64,000 bases of DNA from Ancylobacter polymorphus (GCF_022836935.1 NZ_CP083239.1:3920001-3984000), one strand, 5' to 3'. Positions 27,920 to 38,095 are shown, numbered from the stretch's first letter. A program made the numbers and translations. The notes: generated by a model from the sequence alone, not told the origin.

Positions 27920-29341
27920 ATGGCCAAACGCAGCACCAGCTTTCTCTGCCAGATTTGTGGCGCCGTGCATGCGCGCTGGCAGGGCCGGTGCGACGCCTGC
28001 GGCGCGTGGAACTCGATCGCCGAGGAAACCACGGCGGCCGATACCATGCCCGCCACGCTGCGCGGCGGACGGCGCGGCCGGCTGATTGCGCTGGAAAGCC
28101 TCACCGGCACCTCGGAAGACGCGCCCCGCGTGCAGGTCGGCATTTCCGAACTCGACCGCGTCGCCGGCGGCGGCATCGTGCCCGGCTCGGTGCTGCTGAT
28201 CGGCGGCGATCCCGGCATCGGCAAGTCAACCCTGCTGATCCAGGCCTCGGCGAAGCTCGCGAGCGCCGGGCATCGCATCATCTATGTCTCCGGTGAAGAA
28301 GCCGTCGCCCAGGTGCGCCTGCGCGCGGAACGGCTCGGCCTCTCCGGCGCACCGGTGGAACTCGCCGCCGAAACCAATGTCGAGGATATCGTCGCTACCC
28401 TCTCGGAAGGCCGCCGGCCGGCACTGGTGGTGATCGATTCGATCCAGACCATGTGGACCGACACGGTGGAGTCCGCGCCCGGCACGGTGACACAGGTGCG
28501 CTCTTCGGCGCAGATCCTCATCCGCTACGCCAAGCGCGCCGGCGCCGCCGTCATTCTGGTTGGCCATGTGACCAAGGACGGCCAGATCGCCGGCCCGCGC
28601 GTGGTCGAGCACATGGTCGACGCCGTGCTCTCCTTCGAGGGCGACGGCGCCCATCATTTCCGCATTCTCCGTGCGCAGAAGAACCGCTTCGGGCCGACCG
28701 ACGAGATCGGCGTGTTCGAAATGACCGGCCTCGGCCTTGCGGAAGTGGCCAACCCGTCCGCCCTATTCCTGTCGAACCGCGACAGCGGAGCGCCCGGCAC
28801 GGCCGTCTATGCGGGTATGGAGGGCACGCGGCCGGTGCTGGTGGAAATCCAGGCGCTTGTCGTGCCGACCAGCCTCGGCACGCCGCGCCGGGCCGTGGTC
28901 GGCTGGGACCCCAGCCGCCTGTCCATGGTGCTCGCCGTGCTGGAAGCGCGCTGCGGCATCAAGCTCGGCGCGCATGATGTGCATCTCAACGTCGCCGGCG
29001 GCTTCCGCATCAGCGAGCCGGCGGCGGATGTGGCGGTGGCGGCGGCGCTCATCTCGTCGCTTTCCGGCGCGGTACTGCCCCCCGACAGCGTCTATTTCGG
29101 CGAGGTCAGCCTCACCGGCGCGGTGCGCGCCGTGCCGCATGCGGTCGCGCGGCTCAAAGAGGCGGCGAAGCTCGGTTTCACTCGCGCGGTGGCGCCGGCG
29201 GCCAAGGGAACGGCAGCCAACGCACGCGACGCCGGCGAGGCGCCACTGGCGGTCGATGCCATCAGCTCTCTTGGGGATATCGTCGCCACCATCGCCGCCA
29301 AGGGATCGCGCCGCGGCAGCGACAAGGCGCAAGAGGGATGA
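27920..29341 (+). CDS. radA: DNA repair protein RadA
   Basis: RadA/Sms is a RecA-like, DnaB-type branch-migration helicase used in recombination. The 473-residue protein has an N-terminal four-cysteine zinc finger (C10, C13, C24, C27), a Walker A GGDPGIGKST (95-104) and the RadA-specific KNRFGPTDEIGVFEM. A C-terminal Lon-like domain with inactive protease residues spans about 300-455. It sits 58 bases after alr, in the same direction. Confidence 0.96.
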   Translation: MAKRSTSFLCQICGAVHARWQGRCDACGAWNSIAEETTAADTMPATLRGGRRGRLIALESLTGTSEDAPRVQVGISELDRVAGGGIVPGSVLLIGGDPGIGKSTLLIQASAKLASAGHRIIYVSGEEAVAQVRLRAERLGLSGAPVELAAETNVEDIVATLSEGRRPALVVIDSIQTMWTDTVESAPGTVTQVRSSAQILIRYAKRAGAAVILVGHVTKDGQIAGPRVVEHMVDAVLSFEGDGAHHFRILRAQKNRFGPTDEIGVFEMTGLGLAEVANPSALFLSNRDSGAPGTAVYAGMEGTRPVLVEIQALVVPTSLGTPRRAVVGWDPSRLSMVLAVLEARCGIKLGAHDVHLNVAGGFRISEPAADVAVAAALISSLSGAVLPPDSVYFGEVSLTGAVRAVPHAVARLKEAAKLGFTRAVAPAAKGTAANARDAGEAPLAVDAISSLGDIVATIAAKGSRRGSDKAQEG

Positions 29342-29449
29342 CGCGCGGGCCTCACCGCGCTATACCTCGCGCGGCCCGCTGCGGGGCCGGATCAGTCCAG
29401 ATTCGCTGCGCTTTCGCGTGAAGCCCAGCCCCACCACGGTGAGATCGTC

Positions 29450-30049
29450 TTGACGCTCCTCGACATCATCCTGATCGCCGTGATGGTCGTATCCGGCCTG
29501 CTTGCTATGGTGCGCGGCTTTGTGCGCGAGGTCTTCGCCATCGTCTCGTGGGTGGCGGCGGCGCTGGTCACGCTCTATGCCTATCCGCACGCTTTGCCCT
29601 TCGCCAAGCAGTACATCAGCAACGACACCTTCGCGATGGCGGCGACTGTCGGTTCGCTGTTCATCATCACTCTGCTGATCGTCTCGATCATCACGGTGCG
29701 GATTTCCGACCTCGTGCTCGACAGCCGCATCGGGGCGCTCGACCGCACCCTCGGTTTCCTGTTCGGCCTGGCCCGCGGCTTCCTCATCATGGTTGTGGCC
29801 TTCCTGTTCTTCAACTGGCTGGTCCAGAACGAGCAGGGTCAGCCCGAGTGGATTCGCGACGCGCGGACCAAGCTGGTCTTGCAAAGTGCGGGTGACTGGC
29901 TCATCTCCATCCTGCCGGAAGACCCTGAGAGCCTCATCCGTGAGATGCGCAGCTCGAAGGACGCCGAGCCGACCGAGCCGCCGCCCGAGCCCGTCGCACC
30001 GGGCAGCGCGCCGGCCACGCCGAGCCCGGTGACGCCGTCGGCGCCTTAA
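29450..30049 (+). CDS. cvpA: CvpA family membrane protein
   Basis: This 199-residue protein has four membrane helices in its first 150 residues and a cytosolic, proline/glutamate-rich tail. CvpA family proteins lie beside purF in many proteobacteria, as here. They are linked genetically to colicin V export and envelope stress, but the molecular function is unsettled. The opening TLLDIILIAVMVVSGLLAMVRG and RTLGFLFGLARGFLI are typical. The call of the start is a TTG, without a better ATG nearby. Confidence 0.9.
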   Translation: MTLLDIILIAVMVVSGLLAMVRGFVREVFAIVSWVAAALVTLYAYPHALPFAKQYISNDTFAMAATVGSLFIITLLIVSIITVRISDLVLDSRIGALDRTLGFLFGLARGFLIMVVAFLFFNWLVQNEQGQPEWIRDARTKLVLQSAGDWLISILPEDPESLIREMRSSKDAEPTEPPPEPVAPGSAPATPSPVTPSAP

Positions 30050-30146
30050 TTCGACCGCGCCCGTGCGCCAAGCGTCCCGGGCACAGTTGCTTTTGAGCAG
30101 AGTGGAGCGGGCGCAGCCTTGACCTGCGCCGAGGAGCGAAGACCCT

Positions 30147-31646
30147 ATGGCCGATCTAATGGGTGATCATGTGGCGTCGAAATCGGCGCAGTCGGATGAT
30201 TTCTACGACGACTACGGGGACACGCTGCGCGAGGAGTGCGGCGTGTTCGGCATTTACGGCCACCCCGATGCCGCGGCGATCACCGCCCTCGGCCTGCATG
30301 CTCTGCAGCATCGCGGCCAGGAGGCGGCTGGCATAACCACTTACGACGGAAGGCGTTTTCACTCCGAACGGCGTCTAGGCCTGGTGAGCGATGCCTTCTC
30401 CGACGGCGAGGCGATCAAGCGTCTGCCGGGTCATATCGCGGTCGGCCATGTGCGCTATTCGACCACGGGCGAAACCATCCTCCGCAACGTTCAGCCGCTC
30501 TTCGCCGAGCTCGATGGCGGCGGCTTCGCCATTGCCCATAATGGCAATCTGACCAACGGCCTCACCCTGCGCCGCCAGCTCATCCGCGACGGCGCGATCT
30601 GCCAGTCGACCTCCGATACCGAGGTGATGCTCCACCTCGTCGCCCGCTCCAAGCGTGCGCGCTTCACCGAGCGTTTCATCGATGCGCTGCGTTCGCTCGA
30701 AGGCGCCTATGCCTTTGTCGGCCTCACCAACAAGAAGCTGGTCGGCGCCCGCGACCCGCTCGGCATCCGCCCGCTGGTGCTCGGCGAGCTCGACGGCCAC
30801 CCGATCCTGACCTCCGAGACCTGCGCCCTCGACATAATTGGTGCGCGTCACGTGCGGGACATCGAGCCCGGCGAAGTGATCGTCTTCTCCTCCGACAAGG
30901 TGGAAACGCTGCGCCCCTTCGGCAGCGTGCCGCCGCGCCCCTGCATCTTCGAGTACATCTATTTCGCCCGCCCGGACTCCGTGGTTGGCGGTCGCTCGGT
31001 CTATCAGGTGCGCAAGACCATGGGCATGCAGCTCGCGGCGGAAGCGCCGGCCGACGCGGATCTCGTGGTGCCAGTGCCGGATTCCGGCGTGCCGGCGGCG
31101 ATCGGCTATTCCCAGGCGTCGGGCCTGCCCTACGAGCTCGGCATCATCCGCAACCACTATGTCGGCCGCACCTTCATCCAGCCGACCCAGTCGGTACGCG
31201 ACCAGGGCGTGCGGATGAAGCACTCGGCCAATCGGGCCGTCGTCGAGGGCAAGCGTATCGTGCTGATCGACGACAGTCTGGTGCGCGGCACCACGTCGGT
31301 AAAGATTGTCCGCATGATGCGCGAAGCCGGGGCCCGCGAGGTGCATTTCCGCATCTCCTCGCCGCCCATCACCCATCCCGACTATTACGGCATCGACACG
31401 CCGGATCGCGACAAGCTGCTGGCGGCGACACACGACCTCGAAGGCATGCGCCGCTATATCGGCGCCGACAGCCTCGCCTTCCTTTCCATCGACGGCATCT
31501 ACAAGTCGATGGGCTATGAGGGCCGCGACCCGCTCCGCCCGCAATTCACCGACCATTGCTTCACCGGCGAATACCCCACCCCGCTGTCGGATCGCGACGG
31601 CGAAGTGTCGCCGCGCCAGCTCTCGTTGCTGGCTGAGGCGAGCTGA
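30147..31646 (+). CDS. purF: Amidophosphoribosyltransferase
   Basis: PurF commits PRPP to purine synthesis by transferring ammonia from glutamine. The 499-residue precursor carries a 30-residue propeptide before the N-terminal nucleophile C31 (EECGVFGIYGH), as in the cleaved class of the family. The glutaminase domain continues to about residue 255. The phosphoribosyltransferase domain has the PRPP loop VLIDDSLVRGTTSVK. Cysteines expected for an iron-sulfur cluster in this class are partly visible (CIFEYIY, near the C-terminus DHCFTGEYP), so a cluster is possible but not shown. Confidence 0.95.
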   Translation: MADLMGDHVASKSAQSDDFYDDYGDTLREECGVFGIYGHPDAAAITALGLHALQHRGQEAAGITTYDGRRFHSERRLGLVSDAFSDGEAIKRLPGHIAVGHVRYSTTGETILRNVQPLFAELDGGGFAIAHNGNLTNGLTLRRQLIRDGAICQSTSDTEVMLHLVARSKRARFTERFIDALRSLEGAYAFVGLTNKKLVGARDPLGIRPLVLGELDGHPILTSETCALDIIGARHVRDIEPGEVIVFSSDKVETLRPFGSVPPRPCIFEYIYFARPDSVVGGRSVYQVRKTMGMQLAAEAPADADLVVPVPDSGVPAAIGYSQASGLPYELGIIRNHYVGRTFIQPTQSVRDQGVRMKHSANRAVVEGKRIVLIDDSLVRGTTSVKIVRMMREAGAREVHFRISSPPITHPDYYGIDTPDRDKLLAATHDLEGMRRYIGADSLAFLSIDGIYKSMGYEGRDPLRPQFTDHCFTGEYPTPLSDRDGEVSPRQLSLLAEAS

Positions 31647-31651
31647 GCGGT

Positions 31652-32068
31652 ATGGTCGAGCTGCGCGAGTGGCATCGCGGCCGGCTGATTGACCATATCT
31701 CACTGGTCGTCGCCGATTACGAGGCCTGCCGCCGCTTCTATGCGGCGGTGCTTGCCGTGCTTGATGTGCCCCTCGTGGAGGGCGATGGCTATTTCTTCGC
31801 CGACGAGCTCTTCGTCTCGCCCGGCGTGCCGACAACCGGGCGCGCGCATATCGCCTTCCAGGCAGGGGACGAGGAGACGGTGCGCCGCTTCCACGCCGCC
31901 GCCCTCGCCCATGGCGGCCGGGACAATGGACCGCCGGGGCTGCGCGACTATCACCCCGGCTATTACGCCGCCTTCGTGCTCGATCCCGAAGGCAACAACA
32001 TCGAAGCGGTCTTCCACGGCCCGGCCCGGCGCTCCGCGCCGTCCGTGGTCATGACCGACGACAACTGA
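31652..32068 (+). CDS. VOC family protein (glyoxalase/bleomycin-resistance fold)
   Basis: This 138-residue protein has one paired beta-alpha-beta-beta-beta module of the vicinal oxygen chelate superfamily. The opening LIDHISLVVADYEACRRFYAAVL and the closing FVLDPEGNNIEAVFHG supply the expected His and Glu metal ligands. It could be a dioxygenase, isomerase or resistance protein; the substrate is not inferable. It begins five bases after purF stops and is followed by the SDR gene, so the three may share a transcript. Confidence 0.88.
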   Translation: MVELREWHRGRLIDHISLVVADYEACRRFYAAVLAVLDVPLVEGDGYFFADELFVSPGVPTTGRAHIAFQAGDEETVRRFHAAALAHGGRDNGPPGLRDYHPGYYAAFVLDPEGNNIEAVFHGPARRSAPSVVMTDDN

Positions 32069-32085
32069 ACCTTCAAGGAAACGCC

Positions 32086-32856
32086 ATGTCCGACCTTCCT
32101 GCGGCCGAAGCTGCCCTGCGCCCGCTCGATGGCCGCATCGCCCTCGTCACCGGCGCCACACGTGGCATCGGTCGGGCGACCGCCCTCGCTCTTGCCGCCG
32201 CCGGTGCGCATGTCGTGGCGGTGGGGCGTACCAGCGGCGCGCTGGAGGAGCTCGACGACGCGATCATCGCCGCGCGCTCGACAGCGACGCTGGTGCCGCT
32301 CGACATCAAGGACGGCGAGGGTCTCGACCGGCTTGGCGGTGCGCTTTACGAGCGGTTCGGTCGGCTCGACATTTTCGTGGGCAATGCCGGCGTGCTGGGC
32401 CCGATGACCCCGCTGGCGCAGATCGAGCCCAAGGAGTGGAATGATACGCTGGCGGTGAACCTCACCGCAAACTGGCGGCTCATTCGCTCGCTCGATCCAC
32501 TGCTGCGGCTCTCCACCGCCGGGCGCGCGGTCCTCGTGTCCTCCGGCGCCGCTCACAAGGCCCGCCCGTTCTGGGGCGCCTACGCCGTCACCAAGGCGGC
32601 TGTGGAAGTGCTCGCACGCACCTGGGCAGCCGAGGTGGAGAATATTTCCAGCCTCAGGGTGAACCTCATCAATCCCGGCCCCATCCGCACCCGCATGCGT
32701 GCCAAGGCCTTCCCGAGCGAAGACCCGAACACGCTGCCGAGCCCGGAAGAGCTGGCGCAGGCCATCCTCGCGCTGTGCCTGCCGAGTGTCGTGGAAACGG
32801 GTCAGCTCTATGATTTTCCGACACGCGGCTTTAAGGGTTTCCCGATACCTGCCTGA
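32086..32856 (+). CDS. SDR family NAD(P)-dependent oxidoreductase
   Basis: This 256-residue classical short-chain dehydrogenase has the cofactor loop TGATRGIGRAT, the stabilising GNAGVLGP, catalytic SSGAAHKA and YAVTKAAVE, and INPGPIRTRM. The Ser-Tyr-Lys triad is complete, so it should be active. The substrate is unknown. It lies 17 bases after the VOC gene and follows purF in Rhizobiales in a similar way. Confidence 0.93.
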   Translation: MSDLPAAEAALRPLDGRIALVTGATRGIGRATALALAAAGAHVVAVGRTSGALEELDDAIIAARSTATLVPLDIKDGEGLDRLGGALYERFGRLDIFVGNAGVLGPMTPLAQIEPKEWNDTLAVNLTANWRLIRSLDPLLRLSTAGRAVLVSSGAAHKARPFWGAYAVTKAAVEVLARTWAAEVENISSLRVNLINPGPIRTRMRAKAFPSEDPNTLPSPEELAQAILALCLPSVVETGQLYDFPTRGFKGFPIPA

Positions 32857-32884
32857 ACAGGCCATAGGTTGAGGGTTTGGCATT

Positions 32885-34051
32885 TTGGAGATTTTGATCG
32901 GCACCAACCATCTGGCGCTGATGGCCGGTTCCGAGCTGATATGTCTGGAACTGGCCCGTTATTTCCGCAGCTTGGGACATCGCGTCACGCTGTTCACCAA
33001 TGTCGCGTCGGACCCGATGGCGGGCATGTTCAAGTCGCTGCTCGGGCTGGGCATCGTCACCGACCCACGCGCGATCGCGCCTTTTTCCTATGATGTCGTG
33101 TATCTCCAGCATCATGTTGCCGGGCTGTTCGACTACCGTCTGGACTCCGCTTCGCGGGAGCGCACGGCCTTTGTGTTCGGCAAACTGGGGCGCCGGACCT
33201 TCATGGAAAGCGGCGGCTGGCGGTTTGATCGCCTGCTGGCCGACGCCTATTTCGCAAATTCCGTGGAAACCGCGCGCAGGCTCAACGAGCTTGAAGTTAC
33301 CGCGCCCGTTTCCGTTTTCTACAACGCTGCCCCGTCGGCCTATTTCCGGCACCCTCCCGAAGCCGCGCGAAAGCTGGGGAGGATCACCGTCATCACCAAC
33401 CACCTCGATCCTGCTCTGGCCGCCGCACTGGACCAACTGTCACTCGACATCCAGATTGAGCGGATCGGGCTTCAGTTTCGCCAAAGGCTGGTGAGCCCCG
33501 ACCTGATCGGCCGTTCCGACCTCGTCATCAGCATCGGCAAGACCATCCCCTATGCGCTTGCCGCGCGTGTGCCTGTCTATGTCTACGACCATTTCGGTGG
33601 TCCGGGCTATCTCACGGCCGACAACTTCGCCCTGACAGCGCGATTCAACTTTACCGGCCGCTGCTGCGAGCGGCGGCTGGACCCGGGTGAAATCGCCCGC
33701 GAGATCACCGCAGGCTATGCAACCGCGGATGCATTCGCCCGGACACTGGGCGATTCAGTGCTCGAGCGTTACCGGCTGGAGCCCCATCTCGACGCCATGC
33801 TCGCCGTGCCGCCTTCCCACAACGCCGCACGTGCGGAACAGCTGGCGCGCGACCCCATGATCGCGCAGGAGCGACTTCTGGCCGCCGATCTGCGCCAGCA
33901 CTGGCGCAACGCGCAAAACCAGCAGCGGCAGGGACTAAGGTTGAGACACTCCGTGCGCCGCTGGCTTGCCGCCGGCCGCCGCTGGACACGCCACGCCGCC
34001 CGCAAAGGGCTGCATGAACTGGGCAAACTGCCTCAGTCCTTCTCGGCGTAG
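32885..34051 (+). CDS. Glycosyltransferase-like protein (GT4/GT-B fold), unassigned
   Basis: This 388-residue protein looks like a GT-B glycosyltransferase. It opens [25 protein letters not shown], which is like the acceptor-binding loop of GT4 enzymes (GG-SE pattern), and has an [15 protein letters not shown] helix ([13 protein letters not shown]). The C-terminal half has a donor-domain-like strand series ([29 protein letters not shown]) but no clear EX7E motif, so activity is uncertain. The C-terminus is Arg/Ala-rich. A TTG is the only close start. It could help build a surface polysaccharide; there are no other polysaccharide genes nearby. Confidence 0.65.
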   Translation: MEILIGTNHLALMAGSELICLELARYFRSLGHRVTLFTNVASDPMAGMFKSLLGLGIVTDPRAIAPFSYDVVYLQHHVAGLFDYRLDSASRERTAFVFGKLGRRTFMESGGWRFDRLLADAYFANSVETARRLNELEVTAPVSVFYNAAPSAYFRHPPEAARKLGRITVITNHLDPALAAALDQLSLDIQIERIGLQFRQRLVSPDLIGRSDLVISIGKTIPYALAARVPVYVYDHFGGPGYLTADNFALTARFNFTGRCCERRLDPGEIAREITAGYATADAFARTLGDSVLERYRLEPHLDAMLAVPPSHNAARAEQLARDPMIAQERLLAADLRQHWRNAQNQQRQGLRLRHSVRRWLAAGRRWTRHAARKGLHELGKLPQSFSA

Positions 34052-35379
34052 GGATTGTCCTTCTCTCGCAGCGTCAGGCGGATCGGAACGCCGGGAAGGT
34101 TGAAAGTGGTGCGCAGATTGTTGACGAGATAGCGCACATAGCTCTCGGGCAGCGCATCGGCGCGCGAGCAGAACAGCACGAAGCTCGGCGGGCGCGCCTT
34201 GGGCTGGGTGATGTAGCGCAGCTTGATGCGACGGCCCGACACGGCCGGTGGCGGATGTTGGTCAGTGGTCTCGATCAGCCAGCGGTTCAGCGGATTGGTG
34301 GAGACGCGGCGGTTCCACACCTCATGCGCCTGCTGCACCGCCCGCACCAGGCGGTCGAGCCCCTCTCCGGTGAGGGCCGAGACCAGCACCACCGGCGCGC
34401 CCTTCACCTGCGGCAGCCGGTCGTCGGCCTCCTGGCGCATGCGGGTGACGAAGCCCTGCTGATCCTTCACCAGATCGGATTTCGAGATCGCCAGCACCAC
34501 CGCCCGCCCCTCGCGCTCGACGAGGTCGGCGATGCGCACATCCTGCTCCTCGAAGGGATGGGTGGCGTCCATCAGCACGATGACGACTTCGGCGAAGCGC
34601 GCGGCGCGCAACCCGTCGGCGACGGACAGCTTTTCCAGCTTGTCGTCAATGCGCGCGCGCTTGCGCATGCCGGCCGTATCGAAGACGCGCAGCTCCACAC
34701 CGTGGCGCTCCACATCCACGGCGATGGAATCGCGTGTGATGCCGGCTTCAGGCCCGGTCAGCAGCCGGTCCTCCCCCAGCAGGGCGTTGATCAGGGTCGA
34801 TTTGCCCGCATTCGGCCGCCCGAGAACGGCGACCCGGATGCGTCGCCCGGCTTCCGGGTCTATCCCTTCGTCTTCATCATCTTCGTCCGGCAGGCAAAGC
34901 GCCAGCGCACGAAGCAGGTCAGCCATGCCATCGCCATGCTCGGCGGAAAGCTCCACCGGCTCGCCGAGTCCGAGCGCGTAAGCGTCGAGCGTGCCGCTTT
35001 CAGATCCCTTGGCTTCAGCCTTGTTGGCCACGAGGATGGTGTGCTTGCCGGAGCGCCGCGCCAATTCGCCAAAGGCGCGGTCGCTCGGTGTGACACCGGC
35101 CTTGGCGTCGATCAGGAACAGCAGCACATCGGCATCGGCGATGGCGGCTTCGGTCTGGGCGCGCATACGGCCTTCAAGCGATTCCGCCTTGGCCTCCTCC
35201 AGCCCCGCCGTGTCGATGACACGGAAGGAGAGATGGCCGAGCCGCGCATCCCCCTCGCGCCGGTCGCGGGTCACGCCCGGGCGATCATCGACGAGCGCAA
35301 GGCGCTTGCCGACCAGACGATTGAACAGCGTCGACTTGCCGACATTCGGCCGGCCGACAATCGCGACGGTCATCGTCAT
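34033..35379 (-). CDS. der: Ribosome-associated GTPase Der (EngA)
   Basis: Der assembles the large ribosomal subunit. The 448-residue protein has tandem GTPase domains: first [19 protein letters not shown] and NKAE; second [22 protein letters not shown] and SKSD. A C-terminal KH-like domain follows ([20 protein letters not shown]). The length is normal. Its stop codon lies inside the 3' end of the convergent glycosyltransferase-like gene (19-base overlap). Confidence 0.96.
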   Translation of the reverse strand: MTMTVAIVGRPNVGKSTLFNRLVGKRLALVDDRPGVTRDRREGDARLGHLSFRVIDTAGLEEAKAESLEGRMRAQTEAAIADADVLLFLIDAKAGVTPSDRAFGELARRSGKHTILVANKAEAKGSESGTLDAYALGLGEPVELSAEHGDGMADLLRALALCLPDEDDEDEGIDPEAGRRIRVAVLGRPNAGKSTLINALLGEDRLLTGPEAGITRDSIAVDVERHGVELRVFDTAGMRKRARIDDKLEKLSVADGLRAARFAEVVIVLMDATHPFEEQDVRIADLVEREGRAVVLAISKSDLVKDQQGFVTRMRQEADDRLPQVKGAPVVLVSALTGEGLDRLVRAVQQAHEVWNRRVSTNPLNRWLIETTDQHPPPAVSGRRIKLRYITQPKARPPSFVLFCSRADALPESYVRYLVNNLRTTFNLPGVPIRLTLREKDNPYAEKD

Positions 35380-35409
35380 GGGAAAAAGGGGCCTCCGCGC
35401 CCGTCAGCT

Positions 35410-35706
35410 TTACCGGGCCGGCGCAGTAGCGCTCGCCGCTCCGGCCGCCGGCGGCTCGTTCTGGTAGGGATTGTAGGCCGAGTTCGCCGGCTGCGGCGGG
35501 GCCTGATTATAGTCGACCCCCGGAACACCTTCGGGGAAAACCGGCTGGCGCGCGCCGGGAAGCGGCTTCTCGCGTTCATTGAACGGATTGAGCGCATCGA
35601 GCGTCTCGCAGCCGGCGGCAGCCAGCGTGAGACCGAGAACCGGCAGCAGAAACAGGGCGCGGCGCAGGCGGGAACGAGTGGAGGACGTGTCACGGCGCAT
35701 CAGCAC
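35410..35706 (-). CDS. Small predicted lipoprotein (98 aa), unknown function
   Basis: This 98-residue protein has a basic N-terminus, a hydrophobic stretch and the lipobox LAAAGC, so it should be a lipoprotein anchored by the cysteine at about residue 33. The mature part is short, proline/asparagine-rich and probably disordered. It lies in the slot between the YfgM-like gene and der. Other Rhizobiales often have the outer-membrane assembly protein BamB in that slot. It starts five bases from the previous stop. I do not recognise a family. Confidence 0.75.
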   Translation of the reverse strand: MLMRRDTSSTRSRLRRALFLLPVLGLTLAAAGCETLDALNPFNEREKPLPGARQPVFPEGVPGVDYNQAPPQPANSAYNPYQNEPPAAGAASATAPAR

Positions 35707-35710
35707 CTCC

Positions 35711-36475
35711 TCACGGCGCGGGGGGAGCGGAAGCCGGCGGCGTGGCCGGAGCGGGCTCGGCAGGGGCCGGCGTGGCGGTGGGCGTCCCGGCGGGAGCGGT
35801 CGCCGCAGGCACGGCAGCCGCCGGAACCGGCATCGAAGAGGCCGCGAGCGTGCGCATCAACTCGGCGCGACGGCGCAGACCGGGCGGCGTCTGCCCATCG
35901 TTGAGGATCGCGGTGAAGGTCTCCGTCGCCGCTTTATAGTCGCCCGCCTTGTACTGGGCGAGGCCGATAATCTCGCGGGCAGAATGGCGGAACGCCCCCT
36001 CGGGCGTGTCGAGCGGCTTCATCCGGCCTTCGATGTCGGCGAGCGAAGCCGTATCCACCAGCAGCAGCGCCGCGCGAACCTGGGCAACATTCTGCATCAA
36101 CGCGCTGACCGACGGGTCCTTCGCCAGCGCGTCGTAATCCGCGACGGCGGCGGGGGCATTGGTCTTGGCAAGTTCGTCGGCCGCTCGGAAACGCGCGAGA
36201 AGCCGGTAACCGCTGGTGCCGTCCTTCTCCAGCGCGACGAAAGCGGCTTCGGCTTCCGCCGTCTTGCCCTCGGAAGCGAGCTTCTGGGCCGCCTCGAATT
36301 GCGCACCGGCTGCCTGATCCTGCTTCAGCTTCCACCATTCATAACCGCGCCAGCCGGCGACGGCGACGACGATGAGCACGGCCAGGCCAATGACAAAGCC
36401 GCCATAGCGGGTCCATAGGCGGCCGAAACGCTCGCGGCGCAGGTCCTCGTCGATCTCGTTGAAGATGTCAGCCAT
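35711..36475 (-). CDS. YfgM-like membrane-anchored TPR protein
   Basis: This 254-residue protein has one membrane anchor near residues 27-46, after a basic, acidic-mixed cytosolic start (MADIFNEIDEDLRRERF). A periplasmic helical repeat domain follows (TPR_21/YfgM type: AGAQFEAAQKLASEGKTAEA, RTLAASS), then a long Pro/Ala tail. YfgM proteins interact with the SecYEG translocon and periplasmic chaperones. It precedes the lipoprotein and der. Start at 36475 was chosen because the upstream 33 residues are not family-like. Confidence 0.85.
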   Translation of the reverse strand: MADIFNEIDEDLRRERFGRLWTRYGGFVIGLAVLIVVAVAGWRGYEWWKLKQDQAAGAQFEAAQKLASEGKTAEAEAAFVALEKDGTSGYRLLARFRAADELAKTNAPAAVADYDALAKDPSVSALMQNVAQVRAALLLVDTASLADIEGRMKPLDTPEGAFRHSAREIIGLAQYKAGDYKAATETFTAILNDGQTPPGLRRRAELMRTLAASSMPVPAAAVPAATAPAGTPTATPAPAEPAPATPPASAPPAP

Positions 36476-36624
36476 GAAACGTCCGTGAGCAACTCGCCGC
36501 GGGCCGCCGCAGCAAGGCGGGGCCGGTACTGATAAAGGGCCGCGTAAACTACCGATGCGGCTTGAACAAGGCAAATCGCGCGGCGGACGGGGCGGCGCCG
36601 CGCTTTGCCCCGGAAAGACGCCGC

Positions 36625-37446
36625 CTAGCCCTTCTTCGGGGCGTAGACGTGCTCCGGACCGGGGAAGCTGCGCGCACGCACCTCGCTGGCATAGGCCTCC
36701 ACAGCGGCGCCGATGGCGGGCCCGATTTCGGCGAACTTCTTGACGAAACGGGGCACGCGGTCGGACAGGCCGAGCATGTCTTCCAGCACGAGAATCTGGC
36801 CGTCGCAGGCCGGCGAGCCGCCGATGCCGATCGTGGGAGGCGCGACCTCTTGCGTGATCTGGCGGGCCAGCGGCTCGGAAATCGCCTCAAGCACGATGGA
36901 GAAGGCGCCGGCATCGGCGATGGAGCGGGCGTCGTCGAGAATCAGCGCCGCGCTCGCCTCATCGCGCCCCAGCGCCTTGAACGAGCCGAGCGTGTTGATG
37001 GCCTGCGGAGTCAGGCCAACATGACCCATGACCGGCACACCGCGATCGGCGAGAAAGCGCACCGTCTCCGCCATGCGGCGCCCGCCTTCCAGCTTCACGG
37101 CGCCGGCGCCGCTTTCCTTCAGCACCCGTGCGGCGGTGGCGAAGGCCTGCTGCGGCGACCCCTCATAGGAGCCGAAGGGCAGGTCCACCACCACCAGCGC
37201 CCGCGCCGAGCCGCGCATCACCGCCTGCCCTTGCAGGATCATCATGTCCACGGTCACCGGCACGGTGGTCTCCATGCCGTGCATCACCATGCCGAGCGAA
37301 TCGCCCACCAGCATGAAGTCGACATGCGGGTCGATCAGGCGGGCGGTATGGGCGTGGTAGGCGGTCAGCGAGACGATGGGCTCGCCGCCCTTCTTCGCGC
37401 GGATGTCCGGAGCGGTAAGGCGGCGGACAGCGGACTGAACGGACAT
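36625..37446 (-). CDS. panB: 3-methyl-2-oxobutanoate hydroxymethyltransferase
   Basis: PanB makes ketopantoate in pantothenate/CoA synthesis, using methylene-tetrahydrofolate. The 273-residue protein has the metal-binding [29 protein letters not shown] and MGHVGLTPQ segments of the TIM-barrel family. It is 149 bases upstream of the YfgM-like gene on the same strand. Confidence 0.96.
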   Translation of the reverse strand: MSVQSAVRRLTAPDIRAKKGGEPIVSLTAYHAHTARLIDPHVDFMLVGDSLGMVMHGMETTVPVTVDMMILQGQAVMRGSARALVVVDLPFGSYEGSPQQAFATAARVLKESGAGAVKLEGGRRMAETVRFLADRGVPVMGHVGLTPQAINTLGSFKALGRDEASAALILDDARSIADAGAFSIVLEAISEPLARQITQEVAPPTIGIGGSPACDGQILVLEDMLGLSDRVPRFVKKFAEIGPAIGAAVEAYASEVRARSFPGPEHVYAPKKG

Positions 37447-37482
37447 GTCAGGCGATTTCCTCGTTTTCCTGCATGGGCTTGC

Positions 37483-38058
37483 TCAGCCCATGACCGGCAC
37501 CCCGACGATGTAGGGGTGGAACCAGAAAGAGAGGAAGGCATAAAGCACGACACCCAAGCCCACCGCAATGAGATCACCCCACCAGTGGGTCGGCGCGACG
37601 GGGAGCGGCGCCTTCCGGCGCTTGGCCATGATCCGCAGCACCACTGCCCAGGCGAGGATGACGACAGCGAGCGTCACCGTCGCGGCGTCGCCATTGGCGA
37701 GAAGATGCGCCAGCGCCCAGGTCTTGATGGCGACGAGGAAGGGAAACTTCAGCCACGCCTTGATATGGCTCGGCACCAGCGCCGCCACGGCGAAGATGGA
37801 CGAGAACAGCATGAGCAACAGAGCGAGATGGCGCAGACCCACCGGCGGATCATAGAGCTGCGCCGGCCCTTCCGCCCGCCACTGGCCGAAGCCATAGGCG
37901 ATCATCAGCACGCCGGCGATGGCGAGGATGCCATGCACGATGCGATAGGTGGTGGCCCCCAGCTGCGCCGTGGCCGCTGCGGCCATCTTGCGGCGCGCGG
38001 CAATGATGTGAATGGCAACGAACAGGGCGAGCCCCGCCAGCATCAGGATCATGATCAT
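37483..38058 (-). CDS. NnrU family protein
   Basis: This 191-residue membrane protein has about five to six helices and the NnrU-type patterns GLALFVAIHIIAARRK and RHLALLLMLFSSIFAVAALVPSHIKAWLKFP. NnrU proteins were linked to nitric-oxide reduction genes in denitrifiers, but many paralogs occur elsewhere and this neighbourhood has no such genes. Function is therefore uncertain. A second ATG at 38052 is an alternative start. Confidence 0.85.
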   Translation of the reverse strand: MIMILMLAGLALFVAIHIIAARRKMAAAATAQLGATTYRIVHGILAIAGVLMIAYGFGQWRAEGPAQLYDPPVGLRHLALLLMLFSSIFAVAALVPSHIKAWLKFPFLVAIKTWALAHLLANGDAATVTLAVVILAWAVVLRIMAKRRKAPLPVAPTHWWGDLIAVGLGVVLYAFLSFWFHPYIVGVPVMG

Positions 38059-38083
38059 CCTCCCCGTGTGACGGCGCGCACGC

Positions 38084-38095
38084 TAGAGCGTTTCC
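38084..38095. repeat. Possible fragment of intergenic palindromic repeat
   Basis: TAGAGCGTTTCC resembles the outer edge of the intergenic element seen at 2245-2348. There is no partner arm, so this is at best a remnant. Confidence 0.3.
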
